Below, one piece after another: positions 16,145 to 23,910 of a stretch of DNA of 64,000 nucleotides. The position numbers were made by a program, and so were the translations under genes. The stretch comes from Cognatundibacterium luofuense. GTDB lineage: Bacteria > Pseudomonadota > Gammaproteobacteria > Burkholderiales > Burkholderiaceae_D. The DNA lies in contig NZ_JAGSPN010000010.1 in NCBI RefSeq assembly GCF_018139685.1, positions 1-64,000 on the forward strand. Direction: 5' to 3'. The notes under the pieces are model-generated. The model did not search any database. It worked only from the letters and a program-made list of their open reading frames with translations, and was not told the DNA's origin. Positions within the stretch are counted from its first letter, which is position 1; the number at the start of each line of letters is the position of its first letter.

Positions 16145-16684
16145 ATGCAGGCAGTGTATATCTCTGGGGATGAACTTATCGATTGGTGTGACGCGGATGC
16201 GCTGCTTGTGGGATTGCCGCAAGGTGACGCATCAGTGAGCGCACGAGTTGGCGTCGTATTAGATGGAGGAGGCAGGCTCCGAATCGATCTTCAAGCCAGT
16301 GCAGGCCGCTCATGCTTTCATGAAGTCCGATGTGTGAACGGTATTGTCTATATTGGCTTTGGCGAGTACGTCTTCGTCCTCTGGCCCGACAGTCGGGAAT
16401 TTGATGCTCATCCCCTTTGGGGCTACTTTGGACACCTATGCACCGCGGCCGAACTAGAAGCGTCGGAACAGAGTTTCGCAGTACTTGTCGGGTCGGCTTC
16501 GGAGCTTTTGTGCTTTTCTCGTGATGGCATACTTCAATGGCGAGCAAGTAATCTTGGAATCGACGGGGTCATCCCTTATTCAGTCCAAGAAGGCGTCGTG
16601 ACTGGGGCGGGCGAATGGGATCCTCCGGATGGATGGGAGCAATTCAAGGTTAGTCTGAGCACTGGCGATAAAATTGTTTCCTAA
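16145..16684 (+). CDS. Cassette gene 4: hypothetical protein, 179 residues
   Basis: Predominantly beta-strand, with repeating aromatic/Gly segments (GIVYIGFGEYVFVLWPDSREFD, FGHLCTAAELE, SASELLCFSRDGILQWRASNLGIDGV) that suggest a small beta-propeller-like or WD-like fold; this is inference. No family recognised, no signal peptide. The ATG is 7 nt after the R' box of attC e. Its own attC is missing: only the R'' box (CCTAACCC) remains at the 3' end. Confidence 0.72.
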   Translation: MQAVYISGDELIDWCDADALLVGLPQGDASVSARVGVVLDGGGRLRIDLQASAGRSCFHEVRCVNGIVYIGFGEYVFVLWPDSREFDAHPLWGYFGHLCTAAELEASEQSFAVLVGSASELLCFSRDGILQWRASNLGIDGVIPYSVQEGVVTGAGEWDPPDGWEQFKVSLSTGDKIVS

Positions 16685-16762
16685 CCCAGTCGTATATGGA
16701 CTCCCCCCAAAGTACAAGAAATTAATCAATAGGTCAGTGATCGAAACAAAAAGCCATGCATC
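16681..16762 (+). repeat. Truncated attC end plus partial copy of the array's right flank
   Basis: TAACCC is followed by cccccaaagtacaagaaatt, atcaat and caaaaagccatgcat, the same blocks that occur at 17494-17537 and 17714-17729 next to the pdxH terminator. The copy here lacks the about 170 bp between them, so it is a shortened duplicate of the flank embedded in the array. Confidence 0.7.
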
Positions 16763-16766
16763 ACAA

Positions 16767-16962
16767 CTGATTTGCTGAGTTTTACGTCCGTCAGTAAAAA
16801 CACCGGCTACAAATTTTTGCGCTGAGTTCGCCGTAATTTTCAGGCTACACGATCAGCGCACATCGCGCGAGTTCATTGTCATTTCCATTGTTGCGCTTTA
16901 CAATTAGCTAACATTTTTTCGTTTGGGTTCAGGGTGTGTTATGTGTCATCGTTCATCAATCA
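16767..16962 (+). other. ORF-less promoter cassette, copy 2
   Basis: Second copy of the element at 15029-15230. Conserved blocks include CGTCAGTAAAA, ATCGCGCGAGTTCATTGTCA, AGCTAACATTTTTT and GTTTGGGTTCAGGGTGTGTT; differences are scattered, indicating independent divergence. Promoter at 16876-16904. Confidence 0.75.
16876..16904 (+). promoter_or_regulatory. Sigma70 promoter in the ORF-less cassette, copy 2
   Basis: TTGTCA, 17 bp spacer, TACAAT, identical boxes and spacing to copy 1, although the spacer itself has diverged. It would drive cassette gene 5. Confidence 0.7.
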
Positions 16963-17020
16963 GCCTAACCCATCGTTGCAGCGGATCGCCTGCGGCGCTC
17001 GCTGAACTTACACGTTAAAC
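16963..17020 (+). other. attC site g
   Basis: R'' GCCTAAC, TTGCAGCGGATCGCC, spacer tgc, GGCGCTCGCTGAACTTACAC, R' GTTAAAC. Confidence 0.9.
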
Positions 17021-17027
17021 CGTACCA

Positions 17028-17495
17028 ATGAAAGCCTGTGATCTTCAGTTCGTCTGCGGAAAGCAATGGGTGCAACTTGAGCCTACTGCTTTAGCCAATG
17101 CAAGGTACTGTGGAGACTGCCGAAAGGCGGTTTTCATGGTGAAGACAAGACACCAACTTCACGTTGCTTCCGCTTTAGGCCGCTGTGTAGGCATAGCAGA
17201 CGACAATGATTTCATTGGGGTAATTGGTGACCCTGTGGCGTTGGGCGAATTTGATTGGATGGAGGACGATTATTTCGAAAACACGGTGGTAAATCTTGCT
17301 ATGTTTCCGACGCCTGATCGCGTCGCTCAGCTAAGGATGCTTTTCCCCAAGCTTTTTGATGGTGGTAAAAATGAAATCGCACTCCTAAGTGGAACCACGG
17401 TTTCTATTGGAAATCTGTGCCGCAAAGACAGGGAACAGTTGGCTTCAGAATTAGGTGAGTTCGCCCCTGAATTAAAAATGCGCAGTACGGTTTAA
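17028..17495 (+). CDS. Cassette gene 5: hypothetical protein, 155 residues
   Basis: Starts MKACDLQFVCGKQWVQLEP and has NARYCGDCRKAVF near residue 25, so up to four cysteines could bind zinc at the N-terminus. An acidic stretch follows (EFDWMEDDYFENTVVN). No family recognised. The ATG lies 7 nt after the R' box of attC g; the stop codon overlaps a truncated R'' end (TTTAACCC). Last gene of the array. Confidence 0.72.
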   Translation: MKACDLQFVCGKQWVQLEPTALANARYCGDCRKAVFMVKTRHQLHVASALGRCVGIADDNDFIGVIGDPVALGEFDWMEDDYFENTVVNLAMFPTPDRVAQLRMLFPKLFDGGKNEIALLSGTTVSIGNLCRKDREQLASELGEFAPELKMRSTV

Positions 17496-17497
17496 CC

Positions 17498-17716
17498 CTT
17501 CCTGTATGCCCCCAAAGTACAAGAAATTCATCAATGGTTCTGGCCCGTGGTAATGCATGCAGTCGACTATCCCTCATCTGGTGTGGAATCTATAGTGTTC
17601 CGCGCCGACATGGAATCGGCCTGATCATTGCGCCACTCGCGACAAGCGGCAGGCGTAAAGCTGCCGGAATCTCAGTTTCGGTGCCTTTGACGTTCATTGG
17701 TCAGCGGTAGAAAACA
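17498..17716. other. Right flank of the cassette array, no gene recognised
   Basis: Begins with the cccccaaagtacaagaaatt block also present at about 16706. A short minus-strand frame of 35 codons exists but resembles nothing I know. Blocks of this stretch are partly duplicated inside the array. Confidence 0.5.
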
Positions 17717-17744
17717 AAAAGCCATGCATTACAGCATGGCTTTT
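17717..17744. terminator. Bidirectional terminator of pdxH
   Basis: Perfect arms aaaagccatgc / gcatggctttt with a 6 nt loop and T-runs on both strands, directly downstream of the pdxH stop codon. Confidence 0.85.
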
Positions 17745-17767
17745 TTGTCTGAGCAGCGGCGCGGCGT

Positions 17768-18403
17768 TTAAGGTTGCAGGCGCTGGATGGACCAGCTGCC
17801 GTCGGTTTGTTTTTCGTAGACGATGCGGTCGTGCAGGCGGGACGGGCGGCCTTGCCAGAATTCGATGCGTTCCGGAATCAGGCGGTAGCCGCCCCAGTGG
17901 GCCGGACGCGGTGGCTGGTCGCCGAATTTGGCGACGACGTCTACCAGTTGCTGTTCCAGTGCTTCGCGGTTGGCAATAGGCTGGCTCTGGTGCGATGCAT
18001 GAGCGCCTTGCTGACTGCCGACCGGACGGCTGAAAAAGTAAGTGTCGTTTTCAGCGTCGCTGAGTTTTTCGACACGGCCTTCGATGCGCACCTGACGTTC
18101 CAGCGGAATCCAGAAAAACAACAGCGAGGCAAACGGGTTGCTGGCCAGATCCTGACCTTTGGCGCTGTCGTAATTGGTGAACCAGCTGAAGCCGCGCTGA
18201 TCGTAATCTTTGATCAACACGATACGGCCGCTCGGTTTGCCTTCGGCGCTGACGGTGGACAGGGTCATGGCGTTGACTTCCGGTACACCGGCGGTCAGTG
18301 CCTGATCGAACCAGCGGGAGAACTGGGCAAACGGATCGGCGGCAACGTCGGTTTCCGTCAGTTGATCGCGTTGATAGTCGGTGCGGATATCAGCTATAGA
18401 CAT
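17768..18403 (-). CDS. pdxH: Pyridoxamine/pyridoxine 5'-phosphate oxidase PdxH
   Basis: 211-residue FMN enzyme making pyridoxal 5'-phosphate, the last step of vitamin B6 synthesis and salvage. FMN-binding and substrate residues are in the conserved blocks [61 protein letters not shown], and the C-terminal signature [13 protein letters not shown] with IQRLQP at the end. Full length, cytosolic. 31 bp downstream of the hemerythrin gene on the same strand, so possibly co-transcribed. Confidence 0.97.
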   Translation of the reverse strand: MSIADIRTDYQRDQLTETDVAADPFAQFSRWFDQALTAGVPEVNAMTLSTVSAEGKPSGRIVLIKDYDQRGFSWFTNYDSAKGQDLASNPFASLLFFWIPLERQVRIEGRVEKLSDAENDTYFFSRPVGSQQGAHASHQSQPIANREALEQQLVDVVAKFGDQPPRPAHWGGYRLIPERIEFWQGRPSRLHDRIVYEKQTDGSWSIQRLQP

Positions 18404-18434
18404 ACTTTTCCTTTAAAAACAGATTGAATTCGGT

Positions 18435-18974
18435 TCAGGTGGCGGGCACGATGCCGCGGCGTTCCTGCATCGAGGCGCCGAGTTCGCGCATTTGTTGCTC
18501 GCTCAGCACGCGCATCGCCAGCGGTGCGATCTGGCCTTCTTCCAGCGCCATGTGTTCACGGTACAGCGCACTGAAGTCTTCGACATCGGCAGCCGATAAA
18601 TCGTAGCCGGAGCCATCTTCCAGCGCTTCTAACTGGGCGCGCAGGGTTTGCCACAGGCGGTCCATTTCTTTGTGGTGCTGCAGGATGGTGGTGGTTGCTT
18701 TTTCCAGCAGATGCGCATCCTCACCCTGTACAGTGGCGCGCAGCGCAGGCAGAAGGTCAACTTCTTCATCCTGATGATGCAGCGGCGCTGCTTTGTTGAA
18801 GTACTTCAGCACGGCTTTGGCGGCAGCCTGTACGCTCTCGTCCACGCCACGGTCGGGCAGATAACTGACCAGTTTATCGAGCGTGGTCAGTTGTTTGCGG
18901 ATACGCTCATGACAATGGCGGATCACAGCAATCGGTTCATCGAAAGCGGGGGCGGTATCGTACAAATTAGCCAT
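18435..18974 (-). CDS. Hemerythrin-like (HHE domain) protein
   Basis: 179-residue alpha-helical protein with the di-iron hemerythrin ligand pattern: His in RHCHERIR (about 20-25), HHQDEE (about 66-71), ILQHHKEMD (about 97-105) and YREHMALEE (about 137-145). Such proteins bind oxygen or nitric oxide or sense iron. Start at 18974 has an AGGAG ribosome site; the frame opens five codons earlier but without one. Same strand as pdxH. Confidence 0.88.
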   Translation of the reverse strand: MANLYDTAPAFDEPIAVIRHCHERIRKQLTTLDKLVSYLPDRGVDESVQAAAKAVLKYFNKAAPLHHQDEEVDLLPALRATVQGEDAHLLEKATTTILQHHKEMDRLWQTLRAQLEALEDGSGYDLSAADVEDFSALYREHMALEEGQIAPLAMRVLSEQQMRELGASMQERRGIVPAT

Positions 18975-19135
18975 GGTGACTCCTAACACTGAGGCAGATT
19001 CTCATTATGAAGCAGTACTTTGCAGCGCGCTTGCGACACATCAATGCCGCTCAGACGATGCTTGCGGAACAGTCCGGCAAAAATTGCAGGGTGAGTTCCA
19101 GTAAAATGTAGTCTGAATTTTCCCTGACTTCAATT

Positions 19136-19936
19136 ATGCAACAAGATTCAGAAATCGACTTTGAGCGCCGTTTTGGCGGAATAGCAAGACTTTACGGTGC
19201 CGAAGCACTGGCACGTTTCCGTCAGGCGCACGTGGTGGTAGTGGGTGTCGGCGGCGTCGGCTCGTGGGTGGTGGAAGGGCTGGCGCGCAGCGCGATTGGC
19301 AAAATCACCATGATCGATCTGGATATGGTGGCGGAATCCAATATCAACCGTCAGATTCAGGCAACATCGGATACCATCGGCAAGGCCAAAGTCACGGCGC
19401 TGGCCGAGCGTATCGCGCTGATTAACCCGTTTTGCGAGGTGCGTGAAGTCGAAGACTTCATCCTGCCGGAGAATATGCCGGAAATGCTGGGTGACGCGCC
19501 GATTGATTACATCATCGACGCGATGGATCACGTCAAAGCCAAAACTGCGCTGATTGCGTATTGCCGCGAAAAAGGCATTCCGCTGATCACGATAGGCGCA
19601 GCGGGTGGGCAGACTGATCCGGGCAAGATCGAGATCCGTGATTTGTCGCGCACCGAGCAGGAGCCATTGCTGGCGCTGGTACGCAAACGCCTGCGCCAGA
19701 ATTTCGGTTTTCCGCGCGGCACCAAAAATAAATTCGGCATCGACGCGGTGTTTTCTATGGAAGTGCTGACCATGCCGGAAACCGCAGAAGCTTGCGACAC
19801 CGGTGCGGGTGCAGCCAGTGCCGAAGGGATTACCGGTCTGAATTGCGCCGGTTTTGGTTCGGCGGTGGTGGTGACTGCCTCATTCGGGTTGCGTGCAGTG
19901 GCCCATGTATTGCGCAAACTGGCCGGTCTGGCCTGA
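19136..19936 (+). CDS. tcdA: tRNA threonylcarbamoyladenosine dehydratase TcdA (CsdL)
   Basis: 266-residue E1-like enzyme of the ThiF/MoeB family that cyclises N6-threonylcarbamoyladenosine (t6A37) in tRNA to ct6A using ATP. N-terminal RRFGGIARLYG is typical of TcdA; the ATP site is VVVVGVGGVGSWVVEGLARS (33-52), followed by DLDMVAESNINRQ and DAMDHVKAK. The late segment NFGFPRGTKNKFGIDAVFS matches TcdA rather than MoeB. Full length; 29 bp before cheW. Confidence 0.95.
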   Translation: MQQDSEIDFERRFGGIARLYGAEALARFRQAHVVVVGVGGVGSWVVEGLARSAIGKITMIDLDMVAESNINRQIQATSDTIGKAKVTALAERIALINPFCEVREVEDFILPENMPEMLGDAPIDYIIDAMDHVKAKTALIAYCREKGIPLITIGAAGGQTDPGKIEIRDLSRTEQEPLLALVRKRLRQNFGFPRGTKNKFGIDAVFSMEVLTMPETAEACDTGAGAASAEGITGLNCAGFGSAVVVTASFGLRAVAHVLRKLAGLA

Positions 19937-19965
19937 TGAATGTGATTTTTTGAAACGGAAACAGT

Positions 19966-20454
19966 ATGAACGATCAGCAGCAAGCATCTGAAGGCATCGT
20001 CGCCGAACGCGAATTTCTGGCGTTTCGCCTGGGTAAAGAAGAATACGGCGTGCCGATTCTGCTGACCCAGGAAGTGCGCAGTGTAGAACCGGTGACCGTG
20101 ATTGCGAATGCACCGGCGCACATGAAAGGTGTGCTGAATCTGCGCGGCGTGATTGTGCCGGTGATGGATATGCGCGTTTGCTTTAACACCGGCCCGGATA
20201 CGGTGGATGCAGAAACCGTGGTGATTATTCTGCAATTGCACGGCCGCGTGATTGGCATGGTGGTGGATGCGGTATCGGATGTGATCCGCCTGCCGGATTC
20301 TGCGATTCGTCCGGCACCGGAAGTCGGCACGGCATTCTCTGCAGATGTGATCGATGGCATTGGTCAGATGGATGAAGGTCGCATGATTATCCTGATCGAC
20401 ATCATCAAGGTCATGCGCCTGCCGGAAGTCGGCTTGCTGAAACCGGAAGCCTGA
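19966..20454 (+). CDS. cheW: CheW-like chemotaxis coupling protein
   Basis: 162-residue CheW domain protein linking chemoreceptors to the CheA kinase. The whole sequence is a CheW fold: LAFRLGKEEYGVPILLTQEVRSV, the receptor/kinase contact NLRGVIVPVMDMR, and VSDVIRLPDSAIRPAPE. No cheA, receptor or cheY genes are adjacent, so it is an orphan copy that may serve a chemosensory array encoded elsewhere. Followed by a strong terminator. Confidence 0.93.
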   Translation: MNDQQQASEGIVAEREFLAFRLGKEEYGVPILLTQEVRSVEPVTVIANAPAHMKGVLNLRGVIVPVMDMRVCFNTGPDTVDAETVVIILQLHGRVIGMVVDAVSDVIRLPDSAIRPAPEVGTAFSADVIDGIGQMDEGRMIILIDIIKVMRLPEVGLLKPEA

Positions 20455-20531
20455 TTTTTTGATAATTTGATGGTTTGATCGTTTGACGGATTACTGCTGA
20501 CCGGTTTGTATGACGGGCAGCGTGCCAAAGA

Positions 20532-20557
20532 AAAACAGCCGCATATGCGGCTGTTTT
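20532..20557. terminator. Bidirectional terminator between cheW and the TonB-domain gene
   Basis: 12 bp arms aaaacagccgca / tgcggctgtttt around a 2 nt centre, with a T-run to 20560 on the plus strand and A-run on the other side. Confidence 0.9.
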
Positions 20558-20583
20558 TTTGCGGGAAATTTTCCCGCTGCTGC

Positions 20584-20610
20584 ATGGCGCGGCGGATGGG
20601 GCCGCGCCAT
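20584..20610. other. GC-rich hairpin downstream of the TonB-domain gene
   Basis: Perfect 10 bp arms atggcgcggc / gccgcgccat with a 7 nt loop and no T-run. May stabilise the 3' end of the mRNA. Confidence 0.55.
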
Positions 20611-20629
20611 TGTTGACTGCATTGCCTGC

Positions 20630-21394
20630 TTAATTGTCGTATTTGAAATTGAATTCGGTCACCACTGTCTGGCCTTTTGCGATCGGTGCGTATTTCCATT
20701 GCGATGCAGCGGCAATGACTTCTTTGTCAAATACCTTGGTTGGACGTGCTTTCAGGATTTCCACCTGTGAAACACGGCCATCCGGTTCCACATGCAGACG
20801 TGCGCTGACTGCGCCTTCGGTGATACCGGCACGTGCTGCGGCAGTCGGATATTTCGGTGCCGGATTGCTGATCAGTTTCAGGACATTGCTTTTTTCAGGT
20901 TCCGGTGCGGCAGCTGGTTTCGGCGCTGGTGCGGCAGCGGCAACCTGAACCGGTGCCGGCGCAGCCTGTACCGGCGCAGGGGCTGGTGCAGCAGCTTGCG
21001 GAGCGGGAGTCACCGGTGTCACGGTTTCACGGATAGCCGGTTTGGCTGCTGCAGATGCGGTTTTGGCTTCCTGTGCTTTTTTGGCTTCCTGCGCGGCTTT
21101 TTCTGCCTTCTCTTTCGCTTCTTTCGCAGCGCGTTCTTCGGCGGCGATTTGTTGCGGTGTTTTGGTGCCGGCTTTATCCATCCATTGCGTCACATCGGCA
21201 ACGTGGCCGTGTTTGACCGGATTTTTGACCAGGCCGGTAGGCTGGTCAGGATTGGCCGGTGCAGAGGCTGTTTCTTCCGGGGCAGCCTGTGGTTGCGGGT
21301 CTTTGGAACAAGCTGTCAGCAAGCATGCTGCCAGTACACTCGTAATTGCCAGCGAAGGGATGCCCTTGCGGCTGTGGTCTCCTGCCTTCTTCAT
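20630..21394 (-). CDS. Lipoprotein with C-terminal TonB domain
   Basis: 254 residues. Signal peptide ending in LLTACSKD, a good lipobox, so the protein should be lipid-anchored. The centre is Ala/Pro/Lys-rich with an EAKEKAEKAAQEAKKAQ helix; the last about 75 residues are a TonB C-terminal domain (PKYPTAAARAGITEGAVSARLHVEPDGRVSQVEI ... VTEFNFKYDN). Normal TonB is held in the inner membrane by a transmembrane helix that contacts ExbB/ExbD; here a lipid anchor replaces it and no exbBD genes are near. It may be a TonB-like periplasmic scaffold rather than an energy transducer. Confidence 0.82.
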   Translation of the reverse strand: MKKAGDHSRKGIPSLAITSVLAACLLTACSKDPQPQAAPEETASAPANPDQPTGLVKNPVKHGHVADVTQWMDKAGTKTPQQIAAEERAAKEAKEKAEKAAQEAKKAQEAKTASAAAKPAIRETVTPVTPAPQAAAPAPAPVQAAPAPVQVAAAAPAPKPAAAPEPEKSNVLKLISNPAPKYPTAAARAGITEGAVSARLHVEPDGRVSQVEILKARPTKVFDKEVIAAASQWKYAPIAKGQTVVTEFNFKYDN

Positions 21395-21690
21395 ATCTCT
21401 CCATTTACAAAATGCGGTTTATCCTGGCTTGCCGGATGTGGATCTTGTCTGCCTGAAAACGGAAGATTCTTATTGCCAGTGTTGTTATCGCTCTGTGCTT
21501 TATTCCCTTGCGTCCGGTCTGCAGACTGCTTGCAGCCGGGTGCTGAAAAATATCGTGCCACGGAAAAAAACAGGGTGCAACAGTTCTTTCATCACGGGCA
21601 GGGAATACGGAAATTTGTTTAGCACATTATGTGCCAGTTGTTGTTTTCGGCTCAGTTTGTGCTGGAAAACGGCTATTGCCGGAGATTGTG
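21395..21690. other. Intergenic region upstream of the TonB-domain lipoprotein gene
   Basis: About 300 bp without a recognisable gene; presumably carries the promoter of the minus-strand lipoprotein gene. No repeat or strong promoter box stood out. Confidence 0.4.
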
Positions 21691-21697
21691 CAGAAAA

Positions 21698-21721
21698 AAA
21701 GGGCTGACCGTGAGGCCAGCC
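21698..21721 (-). terminator. Terminator of guaC
   Basis: gggctgac / ggccagccc hairpin followed on the minus strand by a run of seven T. Located 45 bp after the guaC stop codon. Confidence 0.82.
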
Positions 21722-21765
21722 CGTAAGCAGGGAGCCGCATTGCGGCCAACTACACGAAAAACAGA

Positions 21766-22806
21766 TCAGGATTTGCCGAGTGACTCGTTCAGTTGCTGGG
21801 TCACACGTACAAAAGTGGTGCGTTTGGTCAGTTCTTTGAGTTTATGTGCACCAACATAGGTACAGGCCGAGCGCACGCCGCCCAGAATATCCTGCACGGT
21901 TTGTTCGACCGGGCCGCGATACGGAACCAGAACTTCCTTACCTTCGGACGCGCGGTATTTGGCAACGCCACCGGCGTATTTATCCATCGCGGCTTTGCTG
22001 CTCATGCCGTAGAAGCGTTTGTATTGCTGACCGTCACGTTCAACCAGATCACCGGCACATTCATCATGGCCTGCCAGCATGCCGCCCAGCATAATGAAGT
22101 CGGCGCCGCCGCCGAAGGCTTTGGCCAGATCGCCCGGTACCACGCAGCCGCCATCAGCACAAATCTGACCACCAAGGCCATGTGCCGCGTCCGCGCATTC
22201 GATGATGGCAGACAGTTGCGGATAACCGACGCCGGTCATTTTGCGGGTGGTGCAGACTGAGCCCGGACCAATGCCGACTTTCACGATATCCGCGCCAGCG
22301 AGGATCAGTTCTTCGGTGATATCGCCGGTGACCACGTTACCGGCCATGATGGTCAGTTGCGGGTAAGTCTGGCGGACTTTCTTAACGAATTCGATAAAGG
22401 TTTCGGTATAACCGTTGGCGACATCGATACACACGTATTCAATCGCGGAACCGGCTTGCTTCATCACGGTAGTGAATTTTTCGTAATCTGCCGGTGTAAT
22501 GCCCATCGAGTAAAACACCGCTGATTTGTTTTGCAGGCCGGTGAAAAATCTGACCAGCGTTTCCACATCATAATGTTTATGCAGAGCGACGGATAAGCCG
22601 TGCGGTTCCAGCGCATTCGCCATTTCCAGCGTGCCGGTAGTATCCATGTTGGCGGCAATTACCGGTACACCGCGGTAATGACGTTGCGAATGACGGAAAA
22701 TGAATTCACGTTCCAGTTCGACTTGTGCGCGGGAGGTCAGGGTAGAACGTTTCGGGCGGATCAGGACGTCTTTAAAGTCCAGCTTCAGGGATTCTTCGAT
22801 GTGCAT
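21766..22806 (-). CDS. guaC: GMP reductase GuaC
   Basis: 346-residue TIM-barrel enzyme of the IMPDH/GMPR family that converts GMP to IMP with NADPH. It lacks the CBS insert of IMP dehydrogenase. The catalytic Cys is in [17 protein letters not shown] (about residue 186), with AANMDTTGT and AGNVVTGD upstream and [17 protein letters not shown] after it, all specific for GMP reductase. Stand-alone gene with its own terminator. Confidence 0.96.
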   Translation of the reverse strand: MHIEESLKLDFKDVLIRPKRSTLTSRAQVELEREFIFRHSQRHYRGVPVIAANMDTTGTLEMANALEPHGLSVALHKHYDVETLVRFFTGLQNKSAVFYSMGITPADYEKFTTVMKQAGSAIEYVCIDVANGYTETFIEFVKKVRQTYPQLTIMAGNVVTGDITEELILAGADIVKVGIGPGSVCTTRKMTGVGYPQLSAIIECADAAHGLGGQICADGGCVVPGDLAKAFGGGADFIMLGGMLAGHDECAGDLVERDGQQYKRFYGMSSKAAMDKYAGGVAKYRASEGKEVLVPYRGPVEQTVQDILGGVRSACTYVGAHKLKELTKRTTFVRVTQQLNESLGKS

Positions 22807-22932
22807 AACGACTCCAGTATGCGTAGGGCAGACGCGAAAATAGACGGTCGGGGCGCGTGTATGCCTCAGACCGTTGGGCCGTAGTTCAGTATAGTCGGAA
22901 CGGGGGAAGCGCTGGCATCAGCGCAAGCGATA

Positions 22933-22960
22933 CACGGTATACGAAAATGTGTATACCGTG
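22933..22960. other. Perfect 10 bp inverted repeat (cacggtatac / gtataccgtg)
   Basis: 8 nt loop and no T-run. Lies between the guaC 5' end and the metallophosphatase 3' end, so it may be a protein-binding site for guaC control or a factor-independent mRNA end. Confidence 0.5.
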
Positions 22961-22992
22961 ATCAGAATGAAAAGTGCTCAGTAGGGGGAGGC

Positions 22993-23910
22993 TCAGTGGC
23001 AGCTGCCGTTGCCGCTGTCACGCAGATTGTCGCCGGGGATGGACAGAAATTCCCAGCTGTAACTGTTTTCCTGCAACACCAGTTTCAGCACGCCGTGGTT
23101 ATTGTTGTCGCGGATTTCGGTATTGGCTTTCGGGAAAAACATCGGCGTTAATTTCGCACCGCCGGTGCCAACCACAAAGCTGCGTATGCCTTTGCGCTCA
23201 TCCGCTTCGCCCTGCGCATTCATCGGCGCAAAGCGTTCGTAATCATGGTCGTGCGAAGCCAGCACGATGTCTGCACCGGCATCAGCCAGTAATTTCCACG
23301 CTGGCCACATTTGCTTGTTATTGCCGTGACCGCCGGAACTGTAAGCAGGGTGATGCCAGAATGCCAGTGTGCAGCGGCTTTTATTCTTTTGCAGTTCGTC
23401 TTTCAGCCATTGCAGCTGCGCCTGCATCGCATTGCCGCTGAGCTGGCTGTTCAGCGAATACAGCGTCCAGTTGCCGAGTTTTTTGCTGTAGTAACCGCGC
23501 CGGTCCGGGCCAGCCAGTTCACCGAAATAATTGAAATAACCAAGCGCTTTCGGCTGGCCGTAATCATGGTTGCCCGGTGATGGCAGTGTGCGCTCTTTGA
23601 AGCGGCCCCAGGTCGGTTCATAACATTCGGTGAATTCCGATGGCGCACCAATCGGGTAAGTATTGTCGCCCAGCGTGACGGCAAAGGCTTGCGGATCTTT
23701 GTCCAGCGCTGCGGCGATCAGATTCGCGGTTTGGGCGGCAGCGGTTTGCAATGCCGGTTTTTTGGCGCAGTCGGCAATATCACCGGCGGCGTACAGTGTG
23801 TAGACCGGGGCTTTCGCGCGTGGCTTGGCCTGTCCGGCGGCTGGCGTATTGCTGGCGCTGGCAAACACGGGGAGGATCAGACTCAGGGCAGCGAGGGCCA
23901 GTTTTTTCAT
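22993..23910 (-). CDS. Secreted calcineurin-like metallophosphoesterase
   Basis: 305 residues with a Sec signal peptide (MKKLALAALSLILPVFASA). Metallophosphatase motifs in order: YAAGDIADC, VTLGDNTYP, SPGNHDYG, FWHHPAYSSG and ASHDHDYERFAP, which place the two metal ions; the arrangement is that of purple-acid-phosphatase-like enzymes. Likely periplasmic phosphatase for phosphate scavenging; the natural substrate is unknown. Ends with a Cys (SCH) that may pair with the Cys in DIADC. Confidence 0.9.
   Translation of the reverse strand: MKKLALAALSLILPVFASASNTPAAGQAKPRAKAPVYTLYAAGDIADCAKKPALQTAAAQTANLIAAALDKDPQAFAVTLGDNTYPIGAPSEFTECYEPTWGRFKERTLPSPGNHDYGQPKALGYFNYFGELAGPDRRGYYSKKLGNWTLYSLNSQLSGNAMQAQLQWLKDELQKNKSRCTLAFWHHPAYSSGGHGNNKQMWPAWKLLADAGADIVLASHDHDYERFAPMNAQGEADERKGIRSFVVGTGGAKLTPMFFPKANTEIRDNNNHGVLKLVLQENSYSWEFLSIPGDNLRDSGNGSCH

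Larger units (their letters stand above)
14357..17497 (+). mobile_element. Integron gene-cassette array lacking an integrase in the window
   Basis: Defined by five near-identical ~58 bp attC sites, one longer attC of a different type, and two truncated site ends. The sites alternate with short genes all on the plus strand, which is the hallmark of cassette insertion. No tyrosine recombinase gene lies in the window, so this is either the distal part of a chromosomal integron or a cluster of attC sites without integrase (CALIN). The left edge is near 14357; an attI-like gacGTTGTGC at 14170 is only suggestive. The right edge is at about 17497, where pdxH-side sequence begins. Confidence 0.88.

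Noticed and set aside
17560-17700. 35-codon minus-strand frame (MNVKGTETEIP...) beside the cassette array, considered as a transposase or integrase remnant
   Set aside because: No recognisable recombinase motif and no supporting inverted repeats.
19007-19111. 34-codon frame MKQYFAARLRH upstream of tcdA
   Set aside because: Weak, badly spaced ribosome site and no membrane or domain character; probably chance.
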